In this document: positions 6,550 to 13,575 of the stretch, one piece after another
Layout: every line of letters starts with the position of its first letter
How positions within the stretch are numbered: the first letter of the stretch is position 1
Assembly: GCA_041476545.1 (NCBI GenBank)
Contig: JBGOTP010000102.1
Location: 1 to 14,099 of the forward strand
DNA from: JBGOTP01 sp041476545
Lineage (GTDB): Bacteria > Acidobacteriota > Vicinamibacteria > Vicinamibacterales > CAVVIG01
DNA: 14,099 nucleotides
Reading direction: 5' to 3'
The notes under the pieces: generated by a model
Told to the model about the DNA's origin: nothing
Seen by the model: the letters and a program-made list of their open reading frames with translations, nothing else
The model's database searches: none
Program-made: the position numbers and the translations under genes

Positions 6550-6565
6550 TGACCGTCCCATGACC
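6550..6565 (+). promoter_or_regulatory. Direct-repeat operator candidate (TGAC box 2)
   Basis: TGACCGTCCCATGACC has TGACC units 11 bases apart with TCCC at the same internal offset as the box at 3784-3799. The shared consensus is TGAC-N2-TCCC-N-TGAC. A possible -10, TACATT (6584-6589), lies 18 bases after the box, so the site would sit where a -35 is expected. This suggests activation of the TPR-PD40 gene by the regulator encoded just upstream. The role is inferred. Confidence 0.5.
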
Positions 6566-6641
6566 AACATTTCGTGCCGATTTTACATTCGTCGCCTCCG
6601 CCGATGACACGCGAGGTTGCCGGTGCGGCTACAGTCACAAA

Positions 6642-6658
6642 AGTAGCTGACAGCTACT
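6642..6658. repeat. Perfect 8-bp-arm palindrome next to the TPR-PD40 ribosome binding site
   Basis: AGTAGCTGACAGCTACT is a perfect inverted repeat with a single central base. It ends directly before GAGGAG (6659-6664), the Shine-Dalgarno sequence of the ATG at 6672. As RNA it would be a tight stem with almost no loop, so a DNA-level operator is more plausible than a hairpin. It contains an AGCTGAC unit resembling the heptad array about 100 bases upstream, so it could also be an eroded copy of that repeat. Confidence 0.55.
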
Positions 6659-6671
6659 GAGGAGCACATCC

Positions 6672-8807
6672 ATGAGGGCACTCGTATCAACCGTGATCAC
6701 GATCGGCATGCTGGCGCTGGGCGTTGGAACGATCGTGGCCCAGAGCGGCAACGAACTGTTTCAGCAGGCGCTCGTGAAAGAACGCACCGAGGGCAACATG
6801 TCGGCGGCCATCGCCCTGTACCAGACCATCGTCGAGAAGCACGGAAGCGACCGCGCGCTCGCGGCCAAAGCGCTCGTGCAGATGGGTCAGGTCTACGAGA
6901 AGCTGGGCCGACCCGATTCGCGCACGGCGTACGAGCGCGTGGTGCGGGAATTCGCCGATCAGACCGAAAGCGCGGCCGCGGCGCGCGCACGTCTGGCTGC
7001 GATGCCATCGGCGCGGGCCGCGCAAGTGGGGCAGGCCGATCGGTTGCTCTGGAACGATCTCGGCAGGTCCCAGGGCAGTCCCAACATGGCATCTCCGTCG
7101 GCGGACGGTCGATATGTGAGCTTTTCGGAAGGAGAAGGAAATCAGGCTCAGGGCCTCGGCATCCTCGATCTCAAGGCAGGCCAAATCCTCCATGTCCCGC
7201 GCACGATCCTGAGTGAACACGCGGCGGACTGGGGCGATGTGGATGGCTCGGTCGTCTCACCAGACGGTCGTCAGGTGGCGTACATCTGGGAAATGGAGGC
7301 CGGTGAAGAGCTGCGCGTGCTCGAGGTGAACGGCGGTAAGCCGGCCAGGAGTCGGAGCCTACATCTCAACCCCGGGAAGAGCGCCGAGGGATTCTACGGG
7401 TCCATGAGCGTGGGAGGATGGAGTCCGGAGGGCAAGAGCGTTGTGGTCGTCATTGAAGTCGGTGACCATGCCACGGCGCAGATTGCCGTTATCTCGATTG
7501 CCGATGGCGCCGTTCGCGTGCTCAAAGAGATCCCATGGGACGGCAAAGTCCAGCCCCGCTTTTCTCCCGACGGTCGGTATGTCGCGTATCCAAAGCACGT
7601 CGGCCAAGACAACAGCGGGCCGAACGACGACATTTTCGTGCTGACGTTGGACGGCAAGGAAACCCGAGTCGCGGAAGGCCCCGGGGTAGATTCAAACCCC
7701 ATGTGGTCGCCCGACGGCTCGCACATCGTGTTCACCAGTAATCGTACCGGCAATAGGTCGCTCTGGATGATACCTGTCGCCGGAGGAACGCCCGCTGGTC
7801 CCGCCAAGCTGGTCAAGGCAGACCTTGGACCATTCTCCCCCCTGGGGATGACGCGAAGCGGCGCCCTCTACTACGTTGCTGGCAAGACGATCACCAACGT
7901 CTACACGGAGGAGCTGGACGCGAAGCTGAATGCCGCTGCAGCGCCATCGATCGCCACGAACCGGTACCTCAACTCGAACCTCAATGGGGTGTGGTCTCCT
8001 GACGGCCAGTATCTGGCGTACCTCTCCGCAGCCCCACGTGGGGTTTTCGTTCGGGTTCAAACGGTGAAGACCGGCGAGGATCGCGAAGTTCCCGCCCGAA
8101 TCCCAATCAGCGGCCCGGTGAGGTGGTTTCCAGATGGCCAGTCGCTGCTCGTCGCGTCGCGCGACGCCCGGATCCTGAATGGGCAGGTCGGGTTCTACCG
8201 CGTGAACATCACGAGTGGTAATGCGGAGCTGCTGCACCAGACCTCATACCAGAATGTCGCGGAATCCGGGAGCGTGGCCGTCCGCCCGGATCTTTCCCCT
8301 GACGGCAAAACGATCTTCTACCTCGAGACTCCGGGGCAGCCGGTGCGGTTCGATATCGACGGCCGCCGTGAAACACGGTTGACACCGGTGGGTAACTCTG
8401 CCAAGGAATGGCACCGGTCCCTGGCGCTCGCGATATCGCCCGACGGTGCGCAAATCGCCTATCTGAGCCCCGAGGGGGTGGTGGTGGCGCCGGCCGCCGG
8501 CGGTGAACCCCGTGAGCTGGTTCACTTGTCTGGGGCCTCGGACCCTTACGAGCGTGTCGACGGGCTGGGGGGGCTGACGTGGTCGCTGGATCAGCGCTAC
8601 CTGTTCTTTGTCAAACCAGATATCAGAGCCATCTGGCGAGTGCCGCTTGCCGGAGGGGAAGCCGAAAACATTCTCACTTCGAAGAGCAGGATTCGCGCGC
8701 TTCGAATGCATCCAGACGGCCGTCGATTGGCCTTCGACATGGTCGATGCCCCATCCGAGCTCTGGGTCCTGGAGGACTTCCTGCCGAAGTCCGCCGCCGC
8801 GCGGTGA
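6672..8807 (+). CDS. Secreted TPR-PD40 (TolB-like) beta-propeller protein
   Basis: 711 residues. A signal peptide covers residues 1 to about 23 (cleavage near IVA/QS). A TPR-like helical region spans about 25-110 (GNMSAAIALYQTIVEKHG, later YEKLGRPDSRTAYERVV). From about 120 to the end come PD40/TolB-type blades, each marked by (S/F)PDG-x-x-(V/I/L): SPDGRQVAYI at 196-205, then SPDGRYVAYP, SPDGSHIVFT, SPDGQYLAYL, FPDGQSLLVA, SPDGKTIFYL and SPDGAQIAYL. Such propellers are non-enzymatic binding platforms in the periplasm or on the surface. This TPR plus PD40 layout is common in Acidobacteriota and has no assigned function. GAGGAG at 6659-6664 is seven bases before the ATG. The TGAC box upstream suggests control by the adjacent two-component system, and the TPR stretch resembles the one in that kinase. 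The next gene follows after 46 bases on the same strand. Confidence 0.85.
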   Translation: MRALVSTVITIGMLALGVGTIVAQSGNELFQQALVKERTEGNMSAAIALYQTIVEKHGSDRALAAKALVQMGQVYEKLGRPDSRTAYERVVREFADQTESAAAARARLAAMPSARAAQVGQADRLLWNDLGRSQGSPNMASPSADGRYVSFSEGEGNQAQGLGILDLKAGQILHVPRTILSEHAADWGDVDGSVVSPDGRQVAYIWEMEAGEELRVLEVNGGKPARSRSLHLNPGKSAEGFYGSMSVGGWSPEGKSVVVVIEVGDHATAQIAVISIADGAVRVLKEIPWDGKVQPRFSPDGRYVAYPKHVGQDNSGPNDDIFVLTLDGKETRVAEGPGVDSNPMWSPDGSHIVFTSNRTGNRSLWMIPVAGGTPAGPAKLVKADLGPFSPLGMTRSGALYYVAGKTITNVYTEELDAKLNAAAAPSIATNRYLNSNLNGVWSPDGQYLAYLSAAPRGVFVRVQTVKTGEDREVPARIPISGPVRWFPDGQSLLVASRDARILNGQVGFYRVNITSGNAELLHQTSYQNVAESGSVAVRPDLSPDGKTIFYLETPGQPVRFDIDGRRETRLTPVGNSAKEWHRSLALAISPDGAQIAYLSPEGVVVAPAAGGEPRELVHLSGASDPYERVDGLGGLTWSLDQRYLFFVKPDIRAIWRVPLAGGEAENILTSKSRIRALRMHPDGRRLAFDMVDAPSELWVLEDFLPKSAAAR

Positions 8808-8853
8808 GTGTGAACGTGGGGAAACCCGACATGTTCGTTGAAGGAAGAGTGCC

Positions 8854-9258
8854 ATGAACAAGGCAATTGTTGGACTTCTGATGGTCTGCATCGTTCTCAT
8901 CGCAGTGGGAACTCTGTCGGCGCATCACAACATGTCGGCGTCGTTCGACTTCAACCAGCGATTCACCGTGACCGGCATGCTGAGCAAGATGGACTGGAGA
9001 AATCCCCACATCTATTTGTCCGTGGACGCGAAGAGCGACCGGGGCCCGGTCGAGAAGGTGGAGACTTGGTTGTTCGAGGGACCGGCGCCCAATGTGTTCC
9101 GAAACCTGAACGTCGACAGGAGCGATTTCCAGAACGCCGTCGGCAAGACGGTGACCGTCGAGGCCAGCCGTGCCAGGGACGGCTCTCTCGGCGGGCTGAT
9201 ACGAATCATCACGCTACCGGACGGAAAGGTTGTGTCGTTATGTCCGCAAAATTGTTGA
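8854..9258 (+). CDS. DUF6152 family secreted protein
   Basis: 134 residues. An N-terminal signal peptide (MNKAIVGLLMVCIVLIAVG, then TLSA before HHNM) is followed by the family hallmarks: HH-x-M-x-x-x-FD just after cleavage, then VTGMLSKMDWRNPHIYL and a small beta-barrel-like remainder ending GGLIRIITLPDG. These match DUF6152, small exported proteins of unknown function. The histidine pair at the mature N-terminus could bind a metal, which is only a suggestion. AGGAAG at 8842-8847 is six bases before the ATG. Its last 19 bases overlap the start of the following PD40 gene in another frame, so the two are probably translationally coupled. Two cysteines close the chain (SLCPQNC). Confidence 0.87.
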   Translation: MNKAIVGLLMVCIVLIAVGTLSAHHNMSASFDFNQRFTVTGMLSKMDWRNPHIYLSVDAKSDRGPVEKVETWLFEGPAPNVFRNLNVDRSDFQNAVGKTVTVEASRARDGSLGGLIRIITLPDGKVVSLCPQNC

Positions 9259-11228
9259 AATTCCGGATGGCGATCGTGACCACAGCTGCGCTCTGTGCCG
9301 CGGTGTTTCTGGCTCCGGTGGCTGGACAGGGCCCACAGGCCCAGGGCCCAACCGATGAGCGGGCCAAGGCGGCTGCGGCGGCCAAAGACAAAGCCGTGAG
9401 GGCCGAACTGTTTGAGACCCGGCCTCGAGTACTCACCGTGTTCGACCGCCAGGGGAAGGTCGTGAGCACGGTCGGGGAGCCTGCGATTTACAGGAACCCG
9501 GTCTTCTCGCCGGACCGGACTCGGCTGGCCGTGATCAAGAGCGATTTAGAGAACGAAACCGCTGACCTTTGGGTGTTGGATGTGGCCACGGGGAAGAGCA
9601 CGCGAATCACCTTCAGTCCAAAGCGGGAGCTACGTCCGCCGCAAACGCCGGTCTGGTCCCCCGACGGCAGCCAGGTGGCGTATGTGGCGTTGCGCGGCGG
9701 CTACTTCGGTCTGTACCGAAAGGCGTCGAACGGAGAGGGAACCGAGGAACTCCTGTACCAGCATCCCGGCGGGACGATGGCCCTCACCGACTGGTCGCTG
9801 GACGGACGTTTCCTGAGCTTCTCCTCAGTGAACGACCTTTCGGGGGGGACCTTGTATGCGCTGCCGCTCGGTGGTGGGGAGCGTAAACCCATCGAGGTCC
9901 TTCGCAGTGAGTCTCAGGTGGGGGAAACGCGCCGTCTGGGGCAACCGCGCCTTTCTCCCGATAGCCGCTTCCTGGCGTACGTGTCGAACCAGTCTGGGAA
10001 AAATGAAGTGTATGTCCGGCCGTTCGACCCCCCGGCGGTCGCGGGGGCGACACCGGCTGCGGGGCCATGGCAGGTGTCCAGCGAAGGTGGCGGGAACACC
10101 GGGAACACCTATTGGCGGCGGGACGGCAAGGAAATGTACTACGTGGCCGTCGATGGAGCTGTGATGGTGGTGGCGGTCAGCACCGCTCCGATTTTCACAT
10201 TCGGAACGCCGACGTTGCTGTTCCGCCCGCCGGTGGGGGTCGACGTTGGGACGGCCAATGTCAGCCGCGACGGGGAGCGAGTGGTGATCGTCGTGAACCC
10301 GACGCCTACCCTTTGGCAGATCACGATCTTCGACCGTCAGGGGAACGCGCTGAGCAAGGTTGGGGAGCCTGCTCTTGTCGACGACCCGACGCTCTCACCA
10401 GACGGAACCAAAGTGGCGGTCTTCCGGGTCGATCCACGGACGGGCAAGTCTGACATCTGGACGTTCGACGTCGCGTCCGGTAAGGGCACGCCAATCACGA
10501 ATGATACCGTGGGGCACGAATTCCCTACCTGGTCTCCGGACGGCAGTCAGGTGGCCTACGTTTCGTTTCGCGGGGCCTTCCAAAGCATCTGTCGAAAAGC
10601 GTGGGACGGCACGGGCAATGAAGAGCAGTTGTTTCAGTACACGCCGGGCGCAGGCCTGCGGCTGGCGGACTGGTCGGCGGACGGAAAGTTTCTGAGCGTC
10701 CACGACGGCAACGCAAGAGTCGTGATGGTGGTGCCGCTCACTGGAGATCAGAACGCTCTTGAGCGGAAAGCGATTGACTGGCTGCGCGATGAGTACGACG
10801 CGCACGACGGCCGGTTTTCTCCCGATGGCCGCTTCATGGCCTACCTGTCGAACGAGTCCAAGACCACGGAAGAGATCGAGAGCGGGATATCTGAGGTCTA
10901 TGTGCGCCCGTTTGATGCCACGAAGTCTGATGTCAGCACGGGCGGCGCGAAACCGGTGCAGGTGTCCACATTGGGCGCCGTGGGCATGGTCTCCTGGCGG
11001 CAGGACGGCAAGGAGATGTACTACCTGAATCCCGATCGGGAGGTGATGGCGGTGGACGTGACCACGACTCCCACGTTTCACGCGGGGACGCCCAGGCTCC
11101 TTTTCAAGGTACCAACCCGCAGGCATTACAACTGGGGCGGAAATTGGGACGTGGCGAAGAACGTCAGCCGCGACGGCCAGCGTTTCGTGTTCGCAATAGA
11201 TGTGCCGGCGAGTGCGTCCGCGCGCTGA
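9240..11228 (+). CDS. Secreted PD40 (TolB-like) protein with an internally duplicated propeller
   Basis: 662 residues from the ATG at 9240, inside the end of the DUF6152 gene. GGAAAGG lies about ten bases upstream, and the start opens a signal peptide (MSAKLLKFRMAIVTTAALCA, then APVAGQ). The frame is open further upstream to 8838, but that part lies over the DUF6152 gene and has no protein-like character. A short charged linker (about 40-60) precedes two homologous halves about 296 residues apart: LTVFDRQGKVVSTVGEPA at 65-82 and ITIFDRQGNALSKVGEPA at 361-378. Each half has WSPDGSQVAYV blades and a closing WR-(R/Q)-DGKEMYY element, and ends with NVSRDG-x-R. The resemblance extends to the DNA. 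PD40 domains of this form are often the sensor part of acidobacterial Ser/Thr kinases, but no kinase domain is present here. Function unknown; probably a periplasmic binding platform. Confidence 0.83.
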   Translation: MSAKLLKFRMAIVTTAALCAAVFLAPVAGQGPQAQGPTDERAKAAAAAKDKAVRAELFETRPRVLTVFDRQGKVVSTVGEPAIYRNPVFSPDRTRLAVIKSDLENETADLWVLDVATGKSTRITFSPKRELRPPQTPVWSPDGSQVAYVALRGGYFGLYRKASNGEGTEELLYQHPGGTMALTDWSLDGRFLSFSSVNDLSGGTLYALPLGGGERKPIEVLRSESQVGETRRLGQPRLSPDSRFLAYVSNQSGKNEVYVRPFDPPAVAGATPAAGPWQVSSEGGGNTGNTYWRRDGKEMYYVAVDGAVMVVAVSTAPIFTFGTPTLLFRPPVGVDVGTANVSRDGERVVIVVNPTPTLWQITIFDRQGNALSKVGEPALVDDPTLSPDGTKVAVFRVDPRTGKSDIWTFDVASGKGTPITNDTVGHEFPTWSPDGSQVAYVSFRGAFQSICRKAWDGTGNEEQLFQYTPGAGLRLADWSADGKFLSVHDGNARVVMVVPLTGDQNALERKAIDWLRDEYDAHDGRFSPDGRFMAYLSNESKTTEEIESGISEVYVRPFDATKSDVSTGGAKPVQVSTLGAVGMVSWRQDGKEMYYLNPDREVMAVDVTTTPTFHAGTPRLLFKVPTRRHYNWGGNWDVAKNVSRDGQRFVFAIDVPASASAR

Positions 11229-11323
11229 GGTTTGTGGCCGCGCACTCGCACTCCGCGGCTGCTACCGGCACGCACCGTGAACAGAGAGAAAGAACTGACG
11301 TAGTTCATTTGACAAGGAACCCG

Positions 11324-12622
11324 ATGAATTTCAACCGCGTCCGTCGTCGGTCCTGGGCTGGCGTGCCAGCGATTCTGATCGCGATGTTCAGTGTCCTGTT
11401 CGCGGCAACTCCGAATGGAGCGCAGTCGCACGGTAAGCCGGTGCCGCCCCCGCCGCCCCCGCCTCCGCTCATCGGATGTGTCGACCCGTCGCGCGAGCTG
11501 ACGGTTGTCGCCCTGTCTGTCGTGGACAGCACGCTCCGCGCGACGTGGAACACCGATCCGTCCGTCGACCCGCGCGCGGCCGCGTGGACCTTCGGGCGCC
11601 TGATGCAGAAAATTGCCGGACCGAACGACCCACAAGTCATGGTTCGAACGATGCTCGACACGTGGGTGACCAATCAGGTCGTCAACGGGCAAACGATCGC
11701 CGCGCGGCCGAAGATGCAGACCGAGATCATCGCGCCCTGGCTGGCCGCCAGTGGAACCAAAAAGCAGCCCGCGACGACGCTCGACCTGAAGAAAGCGCCC
11801 TTCAAGCTGAACGCCATCGTCGCCCGTCTGGACCTGCGTGATCTGACGAAGCACAGCGCTGGACAGGGGCGGTTCGTCTTCAGCGTCCTCGAGAACGGGA
11901 ATATTGCCGCCTTCACCGTCATTCTCGAATACAACCTGTACGCAACGGACCAAGCCGGGATCGATCAGTGGGCGCGTGATTGGCACGCGCTCGGTTCGCT
12001 CGTTCTTGGATCCGCCGTCTACAACGATGCGCTTGGCGCCATCACGGATCGATTCACCAACACGGGCGCTCTGCTGTCGTTTCGGTCGGAAGATGCGACG
12101 CTCGACCCGCTCACGGAGAACATTGCCACGACCGTCCCCGAATTTCGCCAGTTTCAATTGAATGCCGCCGGCACGCGACTGGACCCGGCGCCGCTCGACC
12201 AGACGCCGATGAATGCCGCGAACGGCACGACGCGACTCGCGGACTTCATCAACCAGAACCAGGCGTACGTCCTCGACGAGACCTTCGTGGTTCCGCCCAC
12301 ATTTCAGAGTGCGCCGTTCCAGGCGGGGAGCATCTTCGCGAGCCTCGGCGGTTCAACCGTCAACAACTTCTGGAACGCGCCGAGCATCATCAACCCCGAC
12401 GATACGAGGCAGAAGTTCTCCCTGAACACCTGCAATGGCTGCCACGCGGCGGAAACCGGCACGGGAATCATCCACCTCGATCGCAAGAACGTGAGCACTC
12501 CGGCAGTCCTTTCCGGATTCCTGACCGGCATCACGGTTGCGGATCCCGTCACCGGAACGAATCGGACGTTCAACAAGATCGCCGACCGGGCACACGATCT
12601 CTCCTCGATGGTCTGCCCCTAG
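11324..12622 (+). CDS. Secreted protein with a single CxxCH haem-c motif and N-terminal poly-proline
   Basis: 432 residues. The ATG at 11324 has AAGGA at 11314-11318, five bases upstream. It begins a basic n-region (NFNRVRRRSW) and a hydrophobic core, with cleavage likely near residues 30-35. The frame is open further upstream, but that part overlaps the previous gene. Eight prolines (41-48) act as a linker before a cysteine-containing start (GCVDPSRE). The main body (about 55-360) is unfamiliar and includes NQNQAYVLDETFVVPP. Near the C-terminus LNTCNGCHAAETGTG carries CNGCH (C370, C373, H374), a canonical covalent haem-c site. No distal Met ligand can be assigned with confidence. I recall similar CxxCH-tailed proteins in soil bacteria, without function. 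It may be an electron-transfer protein. It starts 95 bases after the PD40 gene and may belong to the same transcript. Its stop interlocks with that of lipA. Confidence 0.75.
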   Translation: MNFNRVRRRSWAGVPAILIAMFSVLFAATPNGAQSHGKPVPPPPPPPPLIGCVDPSRELTVVALSVVDSTLRATWNTDPSVDPRAAAWTFGRLMQKIAGPNDPQVMVRTMLDTWVTNQVVNGQTIAARPKMQTEIIAPWLAASGTKKQPATTLDLKKAPFKLNAIVARLDLRDLTKHSAGQGRFVFSVLENGNIAAFTVILEYNLYATDQAGIDQWARDWHALGSLVLGSAVYNDALGAITDRFTNTGALLSFRSEDATLDPLTENIATTVPEFRQFQLNAAGTRLDPAPLDQTPMNAANGTTRLADFINQNQAYVLDETFVVPPTFQSAPFQAGSIFASLGGSTVNNFWNAPSIINPDDTRQKFSLNTCNGCHAAETGTGIIHLDRKNVSTPAVLSGFLTGITVADPVTGTNRTFNKIADRAHDLSSMVCP

Positions 12623-13530
12623 CAGAGCCCTGCACTACGGGTAAGGTAGGTGTCGGCGGTTTCCTGCGCGTGGTAGGAGCTGCGTACGAGCGGTCCTGAG
12701 TCGACGTGGACGAAGCCCATGCCGAGCGCGATGTCCTTCAGCTCTCGGAACTCCGCCGGATCGTAATAGCGGCTCATGGGTGCATGCGACGGCGTTGGCC
12801 GCAGGTACTGGCCGATAGTCAGAATGCCGCAGCCGACGTTGCGCAAATCCTTGAACGTGGCCACGAGCTCGTCGTGCTCCTCGCCTAGACCGACCATGAT
12901 GCCGCTCTTGGTCGGAATGTCCGGCGCGTAATGTCGCGCGCGATCCAGCAGTTCAAGCGTCCGCGCGTAGCGTCCACCCGATCGCGCCATCCGATATAAC
13001 CGCGGCACCGTTTCGGTGTTGTGGTTGAGAATGTCCGGCCGCGCGTCGAGCACGGTCCGCAACGCGGCTTCGTTGCCCTGAAAGTCCGGAATCAGCACTT
13101 CGATGCGACACTGGGCCAGTCGAGCGCGCGTTTCCCGGATCGTGGCCGCGAATATCGCCGCGCCGCCATCGTCCACATCGTCTCGGTCCACCGACGTGAT
13201 GACGACGTAAGTGAGGCCGAGTGTCTGGATGGCGTTGGCGACGCGGACGGGTTCCGCGAGATCGAGTGGCGCCGGACGGCCGTGCTCGACCGCGCAGTAG
13301 GCACAGGCACGCGTGCACACACTGCCGAGGATCATGAACGTCGCTGTGCCCTGCGCCCAGCACTCGCCGATGTTGGGACAGCGTGCCTCTTCGCACACCG
13401 TGTGCAGATTCAGTTCCTTCATCAACCCCTTGAGATGCAGATACTGCGGCGAACCCGGCGCCCGGACCTTCAGCCAGTCGGGCTTCGGTGCTCGCGATTT
13501 GAGATCTGAAAGGGGAATGAGGTGAGACAT
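12619..13530 (-). CDS. lipA: Lipoyl synthase
   Basis: 303 residues, normal family length. LipA is a cytoplasmic radical-SAM enzyme that inserts two sulfurs into protein-bound octanoyl groups to make lipoyl cofactor for pyruvate and 2-oxoglutarate dehydrogenases and the glycine cleavage system. Both iron-sulfur signatures are intact. The auxiliary cluster cysteines C46, C51 and C57 (CEEARCPNIGEC) form CX4CX5C, and the radical-SAM cluster C72, C76 and C79 (CTRACAYC) forms CX3CX2C. The terminal RSSYHA motif (283-288), which supplies the serine ligand to the auxiliary cluster, is present. GGAAGAAG lies directly before the ATG on the minus strand, and a perfect TATAAT ends nine bases upstream. No lipB or dehydrogenase gene is in the window. 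The final codons overlap the convergent haem-protein gene by four bases. Confidence 0.98.
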   Translation of the reverse strand: MSHLIPLSDLKSRAPKPDWLKVRAPGSPQYLHLKGLMKELNLHTVCEEARCPNIGECWAQGTATFMILGSVCTRACAYCAVEHGRPAPLDLAEPVRVANAIQTLGLTYVVITSVDRDDVDDGGAAIFAATIRETRARLAQCRIEVLIPDFQGNEAALRTVLDARPDILNHNTETVPRLYRMARSGGRYARTLELLDRARHYAPDIPTKSGIMVGLGEEHDELVATFKDLRNVGCGILTIGQYLRPTPSHAPMSRYYDPAEFRELKDIALGMGFVHVDSGPLVRSSYHAQETADTYLTRSAGLC

Positions 13531-13536
13531 CTTCTT

Positions 13537-13549
13537 CCGATTATATCGG
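13537..13549 (-). promoter_or_regulatory. Candidate lipA promoter -10 within a small palindrome
   Basis: On the minus strand TATAAT (13545-13540) is a perfect -10 hexamer nine bases before the lipA ATG. It lies inside CCGATATAATCGG, a 5-bp-arm palindrome, which could be a repressor site. No good -35 is found at 16-18 bases. The predicted start site leaves a leader of only a few bases, so the Shine-Dalgarno sequence would be largely outside the mRNA unless another promoter lies further upstream. Confidence 0.4.
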
Positions 13550-13553
13550 GCTC

Positions 13554-13575
13554 AGCACGCCTGAAGGCCTGCGCT
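13554..13575. repeat. Imperfect hairpin, probable dispersed repeat fragment
   Basis: AGCACGCCT, then GA, then AGGCCTGCGCT forms an imperfect hairpin around a central GA. Read on the minus strand, the segment through 13579 translates as VAQAFRRA. From memory, VAQAFR-type peptides recur as translations of an intergenic repeat in many acidobacterial genomes. That recollection cannot be verified here, so the repeat call is tentative. Confidence 0.35.

Noticed and set aside
8838..9239. Upstream extension of the duplicated PD40 reading frame
   Set aside because: It covers the DUF6152 gene in another frame, and the extra residues have no protein-like pattern. The ATG at 9240 gives a proper signal peptide.
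11309..11314. Perfect TTGACA hexamer upstream of the CxxCH gene
   Set aside because: A -10 at standard spacing would fall inside the coding region after the start codon, and no TATAAT-like sequence is there.
11144..11323. Upstream extension of the CxxCH protein reading frame
   Set aside because: It overlaps the end of the PD40 gene and would bury the signal peptide; the ATG at 11324 has its own Shine-Dalgarno sequence.
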